A DNA stretch of 64,000 bases from Hyphomicrobiales bacterium (GTDB lineage Bacteria; Pseudomonadota; Alphaproteobacteria; Rhizobiales; Rhizobiaceae). The notes below the pieces were generated by a model. That model ran no database searches, had not been told where the DNA came from, and was given only the letters and a program-made list of their open reading frames with translations. The stretch is from NCBI GenBank assembly GCA_900469615.1, contig UBYA01000020.1:1-64000 (forward strand), written 5' to 3'. The translations under genes were made by a program, and so were the position numbers. Shown piece by piece: positions 25,991-34,349 of the stretch (position 1 is its first letter; each line of letters starts with the position of its first letter).

Positions 25991-26153
25991 ATGGACTGTC
26001 GAAGTCAGCCGGTTCCAGATCTCGTCGACCGATCAAGGCATCCGCTCGGTCGGCGAGCCGGGTGATCGCCTCCCCGAGCATAAGGGCCGCCGCACGCTCG
26101 GCCTCCGAAAATCGGGGCATTTTCCGCCATAAGGAAACGGCGACGATCCGAAA
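25991..26153 (-). pseudogene. Frameshifted AhpD/carboxymuconolactone decarboxylase-like relic
   Basis: On the minus strand, 26153-26030 reads RIVAVSLWRKMPRFSEAERA then ALMLGEAITRLADRADAL, which matches the mid-section of AhpD-like proteins (WR..P.FSEAERAAL...EA.TRL.DR). The expected continuation (VDEIWNRL, 26029 downward) is in another frame, one base away. The N-terminal part with the CxxC redox site is absent. I read it as a decayed gene rather than a working one. It fills most of the 308-bp gap between the LysR and AraC genes. Confidence 0.55.
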
Positions 26154-26213
26154 GAACTGCGCAAGCTGAAGATCGTTTTGACGGAGCCTGGCATGCGCCA
26201 ATGCGTGACAAGC

Positions 26214-26975
26214 CTAACGCATCTGCAGTGGGCTCGTGCCCGTCAGCCTGCGGAACATGGCAATGAAGGCGGACGCATTGCTGTAACCCAGCCGCGATGC
26301 GATCCGGTGCACGGGCTCGCCCGCCTCGATCAGCGACAACGCGGCAACCAGTTTCAGGCGCTGTCGCCACTCGTTGAAAGAAAGGCCGAGATCGTCCTGA
26401 CAGCGCCGCGACAACGTGCGCTCGGTCGTCCCCATCCGGCGCGCCCATTCCGCCAGGGAATGCCGGTCGCCGGGATCGGACTGCAAAGCGCTCAGTACGG
26501 GACCGAGCAGCGGATCGTCGGAAAGCGGCAGGTAGCTCTCGCAGCGTGGCGCCGCCCGAATCTGATCGACCAGAACCTGCGCGAGCCGCAAGTCCTCGGC
26601 CGTTTCCGGTATGGTGACATCGCGCGCCGCGAAATCCGCCAGAATCGCCTTCAGCAGCGGGCTGATGCTGAGCGTCGAAGGCGTATCCGGCAGATCGATG
26701 CAGAGCGCGCGCTCGACATAGACGGTGACATAGCGCAGATCATGCTTGTTATGAGCGCCATGCATGGTGTCCGGCGGCAGCCAGATGGCATAATGCGGCG
26801 GCGACAGATAAGGGACGCCCTGAATATCGAACTCGCAGACGCCGACAAGCGCATAGTTGAGCTCGCCCCAGGGCTGGCTCTTGTTGGGAAAGACCGTGCC
26901 CGCCTTATAGTTCTCGGTTCGGAAGGAAACCGGGTTGGGCGGATCGCCCTCGATGCGTGGAACCCTGACCGACAT
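26214..26975 (-). CDS. AraC family transcriptional regulator with cupin domain
   Basis: A 253-residue regulator. An N-terminal cupin-like half (PWGELNYALVGVCEF, PHYAIWLPPDTMHGAH) is followed by two helix-turn-helix motifs at about 165-253 (LAEWARRMGTTERTLSRR and RIASRLGYSNASAFIAMFRR). This is the usual AraC DNA-binding pair. It is divergent from an EamA transporter gene with a 137-bp gap and probably controls that exporter. The small effector is unknown; the cupin half would bind it. Confidence 0.88.
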   Translation of the reverse strand: MSVRVPRIEGDPPNPVSFRTENYKAGTVFPNKSQPWGELNYALVGVCEFDIQGVPYLSPPHYAIWLPPDTMHGAHNKHDLRYVTVYVERALCIDLPDTPSTLSISPLLKAILADFAARDVTIPETAEDLRLAQVLVDQIRAAPRCESYLPLSDDPLLGPVLSALQSDPGDRHSLAEWARRMGTTERTLSRRCQDDLGLSFNEWRQRLKLVAALSLIEAGEPVHRIASRLGYSNASAFIAMFRRLTGTSPLQMR

Positions 26976-27112
26976 GTCCTCATTTCACTACCGTTTGTCT
27001 TGATATCGTTATATACCACAATTCGGACAAAGGGTAGAAAGGCCGGGATGGCGAACCACGTCCGCCTTCCCGCATTTTGCCCCAAGCCAGAAGACGACGA
27101 GAGACCGATTCC

Positions 27113-28072
27113 ATGAACACCCAGCCGAACACGTCCACCTCCATCCTCAGCGCGGCGGGTCTTGCGCCGCTGCTGACGGTGCTGATCTGGTCCGGCAATA
27201 CGGTCGTCACCAAGGCGTCTGCCGGCGTCATCTCGCCGGGTTCCATCTCCTTCTATCGGTGGCTGCTCGCCTTCGTCGTGCTGCTTCCGTTTATCGGCCG
27301 GGCAGCATGGCGCAACCGGGCACAGTTGCGCGAACATTGGCTGAAGCTCGCCACTCTCGGCGCGCTGGGCATGGTGATCTACCAGAGCCTCGCCTACGAG
27401 GCGGCCAAAACCACCTCGGCCGTCAATATGGGTGTCATGATCGCTTTGATGCCGCTGCTGTCGACAGTGCTTGCCGGCTTGCTGGCGGGCGAAAGGCTTA
27501 CCGTCGCGAGCCTCGCCGGCGGGGCAATCTCCCTGATCGGGCTTGTCTATCTGACGTCGCAGGGCGATCCGATGCGGCTGGTCACCGGCGGCTTCCATAT
27601 CGGCGACGGCCTGATGATAATCGCCGTGCTCTCGAACGCGCTCTATGGCGTGATGCTGAAGCGCTGGGCGATGCCGCTGCCGATGTGGCAGCAACTCTTC
27701 TGGCAGATCGGCTTTTCGACCTTGCTGCTGATCCCGGTTTTTCTCATGGGCGATATCTCGCCAGTCACCACGGCGAACCTGCCGCTGATCCTTTATGCCG
27801 CGATCCCGACCTCACTGATCGCGCCGCTCTGCTGGATGGTCGGCATCCATAAGCTCGGGGCAAGCCGGACCTCGCTGCTGATCAATCTCCTGCCCATCGC
27901 CGTTGCGGCGCTGGCCTGGGCGCTTCTTGGCGAACAGCTGCATTCCTACCATGCCATCGGCGGCGCCCTCGCCCTCATCGGCGTCGGCCTTGGCTTACGG
28001 AAGCGCCGGGCGAAGAGCGATCGGACCGCGCCCGCGACCGATCGGGCAAGCTGGGAAGCGGAGGAAGCCTGA
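27113..28072 (+). CDS. EamA/DMT family transporter
   Basis: A 319-residue inner-membrane protein with about ten helices and duplicated EamA domains (repeat 1 from LLTVLIWSGNTVVTK, repeat 2 from IGDGLMIIAVLSNALYG). I use the ATG at 27113; a TTG 12 codons upstream is also open but has no better ribosome site. Divergent from the AraC-type regulator, which suggests inducible export of a metabolite or amino acid. The C-terminus is a charged tail of about 25 residues. Its relation to the downstream GntR gene is unclear. Confidence 0.85.
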   Translation: MNTQPNTSTSILSAAGLAPLLTVLIWSGNTVVTKASAGVISPGSISFYRWLLAFVVLLPFIGRAAWRNRAQLREHWLKLATLGALGMVIYQSLAYEAAKTTSAVNMGVMIALMPLLSTVLAGLLAGERLTVASLAGGAISLIGLVYLTSQGDPMRLVTGGFHIGDGLMIIAVLSNALYGVMLKRWAMPLPMWQQLFWQIGFSTLLLIPVFLMGDISPVTTANLPLILYAAIPTSLIAPLCWMVGIHKLGASRTSLLINLLPIAVAALAWALLGEQLHSYHAIGGALALIGVGLGLRKRRAKSDRTAPATDRASWEAEEA

Positions 28073-28155
28073 CGGCCGCTCCGGGAGACCCCTTTCCTTT
28101 CGCCCGCCCTTCGTTCTACCATGAACGAGTCCTGAAAAGCGAAAAGGAAGCGAGC

Positions 28156-28878
28156 GTGCGCATAGCCCTGGAACCGGTGTCCTCCAGAACGACGATCCAG
28201 GAGAGCGTCTATCAACAATTGAGAAACGCGCTCATGGCCGGCAATTTCGATCCCGGCCAGACGCTGACCATTGCCTCGCTCGCCGAAACCTTCGGAACCA
28301 GCAACATGCCGGTGCGCGAGGCGCTGCGCCGGCTGGCGGCGGAAAATGCGCTGGAAGTCGCCGCCAACGGCTCGGCCCGCATTCCGATCGTCACGCTCTC
28401 CCGGCTGGACGATCTCTGCCGCGCCCGCATCGCCGTGGAAGGGCTGGCCGCCGAACTCGGCATGCCGAACCTCACCCCGACGGACATTGCGACCCTGGAG
28501 CGCATCGCCGGCGAACAGCATGTGATCGGCCTCGGCGCCAATGTCTACGACCTGATGGCCAGGAACCAGCAGTTCCACTTCACCATCTACCGCGCCTCCG
28601 GCTCCGAGGTACTGCAGCAGCTGATCGAGACCCTGTGGCTGCGCTTCGGCCCTTACATGCGCATGCTCTCTGCCTCCGTCGAGCCCCTGATGCGCAGCGG
28701 CGAGCTCGATCCCGCCGGCGAGCATGTCGCGATCGTCAAGGCCCTGAAGGCCGGTGATTTCGCCGGCGCCCGGGACGGCGTCGTCGCCGATATCAGACGC
28801 ACCCATGAAATCCTGCGGGATTATTGCCCGGCCACGCAGGACGAGCCGCGCAAGGGCTCCGGCTCGGCCCGCCGCTAA
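28156..28878 (+). CDS. GntR family (FCD/FadR subfamily) transcriptional regulator
   Basis: A 240-residue regulator with GTG start. The winged helix-turn-helix is at about residues 15-75 (TLTIASLAETFGTSNMPVRE), followed by an all-helical FCD effector domain with its Asp/His metal-binding pattern (RNQQFHFTIYRAS). FCD regulators sense small carboxylic acids. It points toward the PLP-enzyme gene 117 bp downstream, where a TGATC/GATCA palindrome (28941-28954) could be its operator. It may also govern the following aldolase gene; this is inference. Confidence 0.88.
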   Translation: MRIALEPVSSRTTIQESVYQQLRNALMAGNFDPGQTLTIASLAETFGTSNMPVREALRRLAAENALEVAANGSARIPIVTLSRLDDLCRARIAVEGLAAELGMPNLTPTDIATLERIAGEQHVIGLGANVYDLMARNQQFHFTIYRASGSEVLQQLIETLWLRFGPYMRMLSASVEPLMRSGELDPAGEHVAIVKALKAGDFAGARDGVVADIRRTHEILRDYCPATQDEPRKGSGSARR

Positions 28879-28940
28879 CCTCACGTCGCGAACCTTCAAA
28901 GAAAAGATCGAGAAATTTGGTTGAACCTTAAAGTATTTTG

Positions 28941-28954
28941 TGATCAAATGATCA
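28941..28954. promoter_or_regulatory. Palindrome upstream of the PLP-enzyme gene
   Basis: TGATC, AAAT, GATCA: perfect 5-bp arms in an AT-rich stretch 41 bp before the ATG at 28995 and just downstream of the GntR gene. Candidate binding site for that regulator. Confidence 0.45.
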
Positions 28955-28994
28955 AACTAGAGATTTCAATCCCAACGTCCAGAGCGAGATCCCC

Positions 28995-30275
28995 ATGAGC
29001 TCCGCACCTTCCGCCTCTCAATTCGCCGGCCATAACAGTTTTCCGGTCGATGAAGTCCGTGCCATGTTCCCGGCCATCCAGAAGGCCGGCGATTTCGTCT
29101 TTCTCGACAATGCCGGCGGGGCGCAGGTTCCCCAGACGGTGGTCGACGCGGTTGCCAACCACCTCATCGACTTCAACGTCCAGCGCATGGCGAAGTACCA
29201 GCACAGCCAGGGTGTCGACCGTAATCTCGATGAAGCGCGCGAAAGCGTGGCCATGCTGGTCAATGCCTATCGCCCCGAAGAAATCTCATTCGGCCAGAAC
29301 GCCACCTCCTTCATCCGCCTCGTAAGCCTCGGCATCGCCAAGCTGCTCGGCGAGCGCAACGAGATCGTCGTCACCGACATGGATCACGATGCCAACATCG
29401 CCACCTGGATGGCGCTGGAAGCGGATGGCGCCAAGATCGTCTGGTGGCGCATGCGCGAGGACGGCACGCTGCATCCGGAAGACCTGAAGCCGCTGCTCAA
29501 CGACAAGACCCGTCTCGTCGCCTGCACCGTCACGGCGCACTCCATCGGCACGATCGTCGATGTCGCCGCGGTCTGCAAGCTGGCGCATGCCGCCGGCGCC
29601 GAAACCTTCCTCGATTGCGTCCATTATGGCCCGCACGGCCTGATCGACGTTCAGGCCTGGGGCTGCGACTATCTTGTCTGCTCCGGCTACAAGAATTTCT
29701 CGCCGCATATGGGCTTCCTCTGGGGCCGCTACGACGCGCTGGTCAAGCTTCCCACATTCAAGGAAGACTTCATTCCGGACGTGCCGCCCTACAAGATCGA
29801 AGTCGGCACCTTCACCTATGAGAACGTCGCGGGCATGAACGCCGCCGTCAAATATCTCGAAGGCCTCGGCCGCCGTTTCCTGCCGGCCGGCGATCATAGC
29901 CGTCGCGAAGCGCTTGCAGCCGCCATGGGCGCGATCCGCCAATACGAGCTGATGCTTTCGCGCGAGATGATCGCGGCGCTGAAACGCCACGGCGCCACCA
30001 TCTACGGCATTTCCGACGAGGCCCGCCTGGCGCAGCGCGTTCCCACAATCTGCTTCAACATGCCAGGGATCACGCCGCAGGAATTTGCCGGCGAGATGGG
30101 CAAGCAGCGCATCGGCCTGCGCGACGGGCACATGTTCGCACCGCGCCTGATGAAGCGGCTCGGCCTTTCCATGGAAACGGGTGCCATCCGCGTGTCGCTG
30201 GTGCATTATAACAAGGTCGAAGAGATCGCCCGGTTCGACGCGGTCCTGACTGAAATCATGGCACGGCGCAAATAA
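28995..30275 (+). CDS. Cysteine-desulfurase-like aminotransferase class V enzyme
   Basis: A 426-residue fold-type I PLP enzyme. It has the [11 protein letters not shown] entry motif, [11 protein letters not shown], an [14 protein letters not shown]-ring aspartate region, and the Schiff-base Lys in [10 protein letters not shown]. It matches the cysteine-desulfurase-like group of class V aminotransferases, whose true reactions are mostly unknown. The active-site cysteine loop of IscS/SufS is not evident, so sulfur transfer is unlikely. Kynureninase shares the fold but not these motifs. It sits after a GntR regulator and before an HpaI-type aldolase, suggesting amino-acid or amino-sugar catabolism. 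Confidence 0.8.
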   Translation: MSSAPSASQFAGHNSFPVDEVRAMFPAIQKAGDFVFLDNAGGAQVPQTVVDAVANHLIDFNVQRMAKYQHSQGVDRNLDEARESVAMLVNAYRPEEISFGQNATSFIRLVSLGIAKLLGERNEIVVTDMDHDANIATWMALEADGAKIVWWRMREDGTLHPEDLKPLLNDKTRLVACTVTAHSIGTIVDVAAVCKLAHAAGAETFLDCVHYGPHGLIDVQAWGCDYLVCSGYKNFSPHMGFLWGRYDALVKLPTFKEDFIPDVPPYKIEVGTFTYENVAGMNAAVKYLEGLGRRFLPAGDHSRREALAAAMGAIRQYELMLSREMIAALKRHGATIYGISDEARLAQRVPTICFNMPGITPQEFAGEMGKQRIGLRDGHMFAPRLMKRLGLSMETGAIRVSLVHYNKVEEIARFDAVLTEIMARRK

Positions 30276-30288
30276 GCCGTGCCTGTGA

Positions 30289-30353
30289 GCGGTGGCGGCG
30301 CCCGAACAACTCCGCCACCGCAAATCCTCCGTGCCGGCACATCGACCGGCACG
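30289..30353 (+). terminator. Tandem hairpins after the PLP-enzyme gene
   Basis: Stem 1 pairs GCGGTGGCGG (30289-30298) with CCGCCACCGC (30312-30321). Stem 2 pairs CGTGCCGG (30330-30337) with CCGGCACG (30346-30353). Both are perfect but lack a T-run. They probably separate the PLP-enzyme transcript from the aldolase gene. Confidence 0.5.
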
Positions 30354-30360
30354 AAACGCT

Positions 30361-30376
30361 GTCCTGAATTCAGAAC
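30361..30376. promoter_or_regulatory. Palindrome before the aldolase gene
   Basis: GTCCTGAATTCAGAAC has a perfect CTGAATTCAG core and matching outer GT/AC, with one mismatch. It is 74 bp before the aldolase start, so a candidate operator. Confidence 0.4.
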
Positions 30377-30449
30377 AGATTGCCGCTTCGCAGTTGTATC
30401 TTTTCGGTCTATCCCTCGTTGAGAGGACCGCTGAAATGTGAGGATGACG

Positions 30450-31232
30450 ATGAGCGATTTCCGACGGAACTGTATCGAGCAGAAGCTGCTCGTCGGTACG
30501 TTTGCGGCCATTCCGCATCCCGTCGCCATCGAAGTCACGGCGGCCTCGGGCATCGACTTCCTCTGTATCGACTGGGAGCATTCGCAGATCGGCCGCGAGC
30601 GCATCGAGGATCTGATCCGCGCCGCCGATGTCCATCGCGTTCCGGCCATGGTCCGCGTGCCCGGCCATGCAGCGGAGGATATCGCGGCCGTTCTGGATGC
30701 GGGTGCCGCGGGCGTTCTCGTGCCGCGCATCTCGACGGCGGAGGAGGCCCGCGCGGCGGTCAGGGCCACCCGCTATCCCCCACATGGCGCGCGCGGTGTC
30801 GGCCCCGGCCGCGCGGCGGCCTACGGCTACCGCATTCCGGATTATCTCGCCAAGGCCAATGCCGAGCTGGTGCTTGCCATCCAGGTCGAAACGGCCGGCG
30901 GACTTGCCAATATCGCCGAGATCGCTGCCGTCGAGGGCGTCGATCTCATTTTCATCGGTCCCGGCGACCTTTCGGTCTCGATCGATGCCATGGGACCGGG
31001 CGGCAAGGAAAGGCTGGATGCGGCCATCGGAACCATCGCGCAAACGGCTTTGTCCGCCGGCCGCGCGGTCGGTATCTTCCGTCCCTCGCCGGACGATGTC
31101 GGCGCATGGGCGCAGGCCGGCATAAGCTTCTTCGTGCTGGCAAGCGACACCATATTTCTCGGCGCCGCCATGGCGGCGGGCGCCGACGCCGCAAGACGGG
31201 GAAAGCAAACCGCGCAAACGAGAGAAAACTGA
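30450..31232 (+). CDS. HpcH/HpaI family aldolase
   Basis: A 260-residue class II, metal-dependent aldolase of the HpcH/HpaI family: FLCIDWEHSQIGRERIEDL near the N-terminus, GVLVPRISTAEEA, the metal-binding Glu in AIQVETAGG, and IFIGPGDLSVS. Relatives cleave 4-hydroxy-2-oxoheptanedioate or 2-keto-3-deoxy sugar acids to pyruvate and an aldehyde. I use the ATG at 30450 because GAGG lies 6 nt upstream; GTG 30438 and ATG 30444 are also in frame. It precedes the aminotransferase/ABC unit but is separated from it by an operator-like palindrome. Confidence 0.85.
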   Translation: MSDFRRNCIEQKLLVGTFAAIPHPVAIEVTAASGIDFLCIDWEHSQIGRERIEDLIRAADVHRVPAMVRVPGHAAEDIAAVLDAGAAGVLVPRISTAEEARAAVRATRYPPHGARGVGPGRAAAYGYRIPDYLAKANAELVLAIQVETAGGLANIAEIAAVEGVDLIFIGPGDLSVSIDAMGPGGKERLDAAIGTIAQTALSAGRAVGIFRPSPDDVGAWAQAGISFFVLASDTIFLGAAMAAGADAARRGKQTAQTREN

Positions 31233-31292
31233 TTATTATCAGCATGTTAAAAAGTGGAGCGGCCACATGGAATCAAGCAGAGAGGTAGACTT

Positions 31293-31304
31293 TTTAAGCT
31301 TAAA
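31293..31304. promoter_or_regulatory. Shared palindrome, site 1
   Basis: TTTAAGCTTAAA is a perfect 12-bp palindrome, 117 bp before the aminotransferase gene. It is the best copy of a motif found in front of several operons of the island (see 36585, 45365, 53269, 53399). The size and AT-rich symmetry suit a MarR-type operator. Confidence 0.6.
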
Positions 31305-31420
31305 CTTTGTCCTTGAAATGCAGCCGTTTTTGGATAACCATTCGAAATTGAGGGGTCTTCCGAACGAAAGCTTCCGCAGCCGTTTCAACCCTTCAGCACC
31401 GGATTCCCAGGGGAAATTCC

Positions 31421-32629
31421 TTGTCTCTTCAGCCGCAGCATAACCTGCCGAACGCGATGTCAGGCCGCGATGCCCTCGAAGGCATCCGCGCCCAGATCCG
31501 CGACATGCGCACCGACAACATCGCAGTCCTTGCCAAGCGCGCCCGCGAACTCGGCGGCGTCATTCCGCTCTGGTTCGGCGAAGGCGACATGGTGACGCCG
31601 GACTTTATCCGCGAGGCGGCAAAGAAGACGCTCGACGACGGCGCCACCTTCTACGTTCCGAACATGCGCGGTCTGGCGACGCTGAACGAGGCGCTGTCGG
31701 ATTATCAGACGCACTGGCACCAGCGCCCCATCCCCATCGAGCGCACGACTGTCGCTCCCGGCGGCATGCAGGCGCTCTACATGGCGCTCGAGCTGCTCGT
31801 CGATGTCGGCACCAATGTCGTCTACGTCGCGCCGCAATGGCCGAACATTCACAATGCCATCCATCTGATCGGCGGCGAGCCGCGCGCCGTATCGCTCGAT
31901 TTCGACACCGACTGGCGGCTCGATCTCGACAAGCTCTTTGCCCGCTGCGATGCCCGCACCCGCGCCATCTTCCTGTCGACTCCCGCCAACCCGACGGGCT
32001 GGACAGCCTCGCGCGAGGAGATGCAGGCCCTGCTCGATTTCAGCCGCCGCACCGGCATCTGGATCATTTCCGACGAAGTCTATGCCCGCCTCTATTTCGA
32101 CGGCGAAATCGCTCCTTCGATCCTGCAGGTGGCCGAGGACGGCGATCGCGTGATCGCAATCAACAGTTTCTCGAAAGCCTGGGCGATGACCGGCTGGCGC
32201 GTCGGCTGGCTCACGCACCCGTCCGCCATCGCCGACCAGCTCGGCGCCATGACGCAATATATCAACAGCGGCACCTCGGCCATGGTTCAGGCAGGAGCAG
32301 CGGCCGCCCTGCGCGAGGGTGAGCCGCTGGTGGCCGAGATTCGTGGCCGGATCAAGGCCGGCCTCGACCTTGCCTATGAGAAGCTGCCGAAGATACCGGG
32401 CATGATCCTGCCGGAGAAGCCGCGCGGCGGCATGTATGCCTTCTTCGCGCTGCAGGGCGAACCCGATGCCACGGCGCTCTGCGAGCGCATCCTGGAAACG
32501 GCGCGCGTCGGTCTGGCACCCGGATATCATTTCGGAGAGTCGTCGCGCGCGTTCCTGCGCATGTGCACGTTCCGCGAAACCGGACAGATGCGTATCGCAC
32601 TCGACCGCATGGTCGATGCGATGTCATGA
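31421..32629 (+). CDS. Class I/II pyridoxal-phosphate aminotransferase
   Basis: A 402-residue fold-type I aminotransferase starting at a TTG with AGGGGAAA upstream. Motifs: STPANPTGW (PLP-binding Asn), IISDEVYARLYF, and SFSKAWAMTGWRVGW with the Schiff-base Lys and the phosphate-binding Arg. This is the aspartate/aromatic subgroup. It is followed by a polar amino-acid importer on the same strand, so its substrate is probably the imported amino acid. An aromatic amino acid would feed the IorA/IorB enzyme encoded further on, which acts on aryl-pyruvates; that link is inference. Confidence 0.88.
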   Translation: MSLQPQHNLPNAMSGRDALEGIRAQIRDMRTDNIAVLAKRARELGGVIPLWFGEGDMVTPDFIREAAKKTLDDGATFYVPNMRGLATLNEALSDYQTHWHQRPIPIERTTVAPGGMQALYMALELLVDVGTNVVYVAPQWPNIHNAIHLIGGEPRAVSLDFDTDWRLDLDKLFARCDARTRAIFLSTPANPTGWTASREEMQALLDFSRRTGIWIISDEVYARLYFDGEIAPSILQVAEDGDRVIAINSFSKAWAMTGWRVGWLTHPSAIADQLGAMTQYINSGTSAMVQAGAAAALREGEPLVAEIRGRIKAGLDLAYEKLPKIPGMILPEKPRGGMYAFFALQGEPDATALCERILETARVGLAPGYHFGESSRAFLRMCTFRETGQMRIALDRMVDAMS

Positions 32630-32710
32630 TACGGCCGCCCGACCGGGCGGACGAGAATACTGCGGGCGAGAGGAAAAGCCTGCAGCCGTAACCAGAGGGA
32701 GACCAAGAAA

Positions 32711-33508
32711 ATGCCTATTACTCGTCGCAGTCTGCTGGTCCTGGCAACCGCCGTCGGCCTGGCGGGCGGAAGCCATTTCGCCTATGCCGCCGATGTGCTG
32801 AACGTCGGCTCCTATCCGAACAACCCGCCTTTCGAATACAAGACCGCCAATGGCGGCTTCGAGGGCTTCGAGGTCGATGTCGTCAACGAAGCGGCCAAGC
32901 GCGCCGGCATGACGACCAACATCGCCGACTACGGCTTCCAGGCCCTGTTTGCGGCAACCAGCTCCAAGCGCATCGATGTGGCGATCTCGTCGATCACCAT
33001 CACGCCGGAACGCCTGAAGTCGCAGTCCTTCACGCAGCCCTACTACGATTCCGACATGGGCGTCGCCACCAAGGAAGGCAGCTCGATCAAGTCGCTTGCC
33101 GATCTCAAGGGCGCGGTCGTCGGCGTGCTGTCGGGTTCGACCGGCGAAAAATGGGTCAACGACAACAAGGCGGCCCAGGGCTTTGCCGACGTCAAGGGCT
33201 ACAATTCGCAGCAGGACATGTTCCTCGATCTCGGCGCCGGCCGCATCGATGCCGTCGTCAGCGACATTCCCGGCATGCAGTACCTCTTCATCAAGACCAA
33301 GGGCTTCGCCATCAAGGATCGCATCAAGACCGGCGAGCAGTACGGCCTGATGATGACCAAGGATTCGCCGCTGGTCGCCAAGATCAACGACGCCATCACG
33401 GCGATGAAGAAAGACGGCACGCTGGAAAAGATCCACGAGAAGTGGTTCGGCAGCAAGGCCCCGGCAGGCTCTTCCACCGTCACCGAATTGCCTATCCCCA
33501 AGGCGTGA
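32711..33508 (+). CDS. Amino-acid ABC transporter substrate-binding protein (family 3)
   Basis: A 265-residue periplasmic binding protein. A Sec-type signal (ITRRSLLVLATAVGLAGG, cleavage probably after AYA near residue 27) precedes the family-3 two-lobe fold (LNVGSYPNNPPFEY, GFEVDVVNEAAKRAG, ISSITITPERLKSQSFTQPY). The family binds polar, basic or aromatic amino acids. It follows the aminotransferase gene by 81 bp and precedes its permease gene after a strong hairpin that may raise its relative expression. The ATP-binding subunit is not in this window. Confidence 0.9.
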   Translation: MPITRRSLLVLATAVGLAGGSHFAYAADVLNVGSYPNNPPFEYKTANGGFEGFEVDVVNEAAKRAGMTTNIADYGFQALFAATSSKRIDVAISSITITPERLKSQSFTQPYYDSDMGVATKEGSSIKSLADLKGAVVGVLSGSTGEKWVNDNKAAQGFADVKGYNSQQDMFLDLGAGRIDAVVSDIPGMQYLFIKTKGFAIKDRIKTGEQYGLMMTKDSPLVAKINDAITAMKKDGTLEKIHEKWFGSKAPAGSSTVTELPIPKA

Positions 33509-33532
33509 TCAAAAGATCATCATCGAAATGAA

Positions 33533-33559
33533 CTACGCCGGTCGCAACGACCGGCGTAG
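33533..33559 (+). other. Strong intercistronic hairpin
   Basis: CTACGCCGGTCG pairs perfectly over 12 bp with CGACCGGCGTAG across a CAA gap. It lies between the binding-protein and permease genes with no U-run. It probably stabilises the 3' end of the binding-protein message, giving more binding protein than permease. Confidence 0.7.
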
Positions 33560-33603
33560 ATATGGAAACCTTATCCCTGTCTTCGTTGCGCGCGGGAGTG
33601 CCA

Positions 33604-34278
33604 ATGTCTTTCGTCGATACCTTCCTCAACTCCGACGTCATGATCTCGGCTTTCCCGCAGCTGCTGCGCGGGCTCTGGATGACGATCGCGCTCGGCGTTG
33701 TCAGCATCCTGATCGGCGTGACCGGCGGCCTCGTCATCAGCCTGATCCGCCTCTATGCCCCCAGGCCGCTGCAGCTGCTGATGGTCGCCTATATCGATAT
33801 CATGCGCGCCATGCCGATGCTGGTCGTATTGATCCTGATCTACTACGCCCTGCCCTTCGTCGGCGTCAGCTTCTCGGCCTGGTGGTCGGCCATTCTCGGC
33901 TTTTCCATCGTCCTTGCCGCCTATTCGGCCGAAGTCTTCCGCTCAGGGATCGAAAGCGTGCCGCGCGGCCAGTTCGAAGCGGCCGCCGCTCTCGGCATTC
34001 CCTTCCTGATCACGCTCTACAAGGTCGTACTGCCGCAGGCGGTCCGCATCGTCATCCCGCCGACGACAAGCAACTGCGTTTCGATGTTCAAGGACACCTC
34101 GCTTGCCTCGACCGTGGCCTTGCCGGAATTGCTGAAAGAGGGGCAGAACGCGCAAGGATTCTATGCCAATCCCTCGCCGCTGATCATGGCCGCGGTGATC
34201 TACGTCATCCTGCTCTGGCCGATGGTGCGCCTCGTCAGCGTGCTGGAGAGGAAATTCAAGAGCGAGCGCGCCCGATAA
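33604..34278 (+). CDS. Amino-acid ABC transporter permease (HisM/GlnP family)
   Basis: A 224-residue inner-membrane permease with about five helices and the EAA-type cytoplasmic loop (GQFEAAAALGIPFLITLYKVVLPQA) that contacts the ATPase. I prefer the ATG at 33604 (GGGAGTG upstream); an in-frame ATG at 33562 would add 14 residues and starts right after the hairpin. It pairs with the family-3 binding protein. Only one permease is present, consistent with a homodimer, and no ATPase gene follows: the next gene is convergent. Confidence 0.88.
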   Translation: MSFVDTFLNSDVMISAFPQLLRGLWMTIALGVVSILIGVTGGLVISLIRLYAPRPLQLLMVAYIDIMRAMPMLVVLILIYYALPFVGVSFSAWWSAILGFSIVLAAYSAEVFRSGIESVPRGQFEAAAALGIPFLITLYKVVLPQAVRIVIPPTTSNCVSMFKDTSLASTVALPELLKEGQNAQGFYANPSPLIMAAVIYVILLWPMVRLVSVLERKFKSERAR

Positions 34279-34310
34279 AGCGCACCTCCGGAAAATCGCA
34301 GAGCGGTTTG

Positions 34311-34337
34311 ACATTTCTGTGAGATACCGGACCGCTC
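34311..34337. terminator. Hairpin between convergent permease and MarR genes
   Basis: GAGCGGT (34311-34317) pairs with ACCGCTC (34331-34337), loop 13 nt. The same AGCGGTTT...ACCGCTCC layout recurs near 58620-58697. It could end both transcripts, though no T-run is seen. Confidence 0.4.
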
Positions 34338-34349
34338 CAAGCGCGACTG

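Noticed and set aside
28995-30275. Calling the PLP enzyme a kynureninase
   Set aside because: Fold and class V lineage match, but the motifs are those of the cysteine-desulfurase-like group, not kynureninase.
29286-31217. 643-codon open frame opposite the PLP enzyme and aldolase genes
   Set aside because: It crosses two genes and the hairpin-rich spacer, with no family resemblance.
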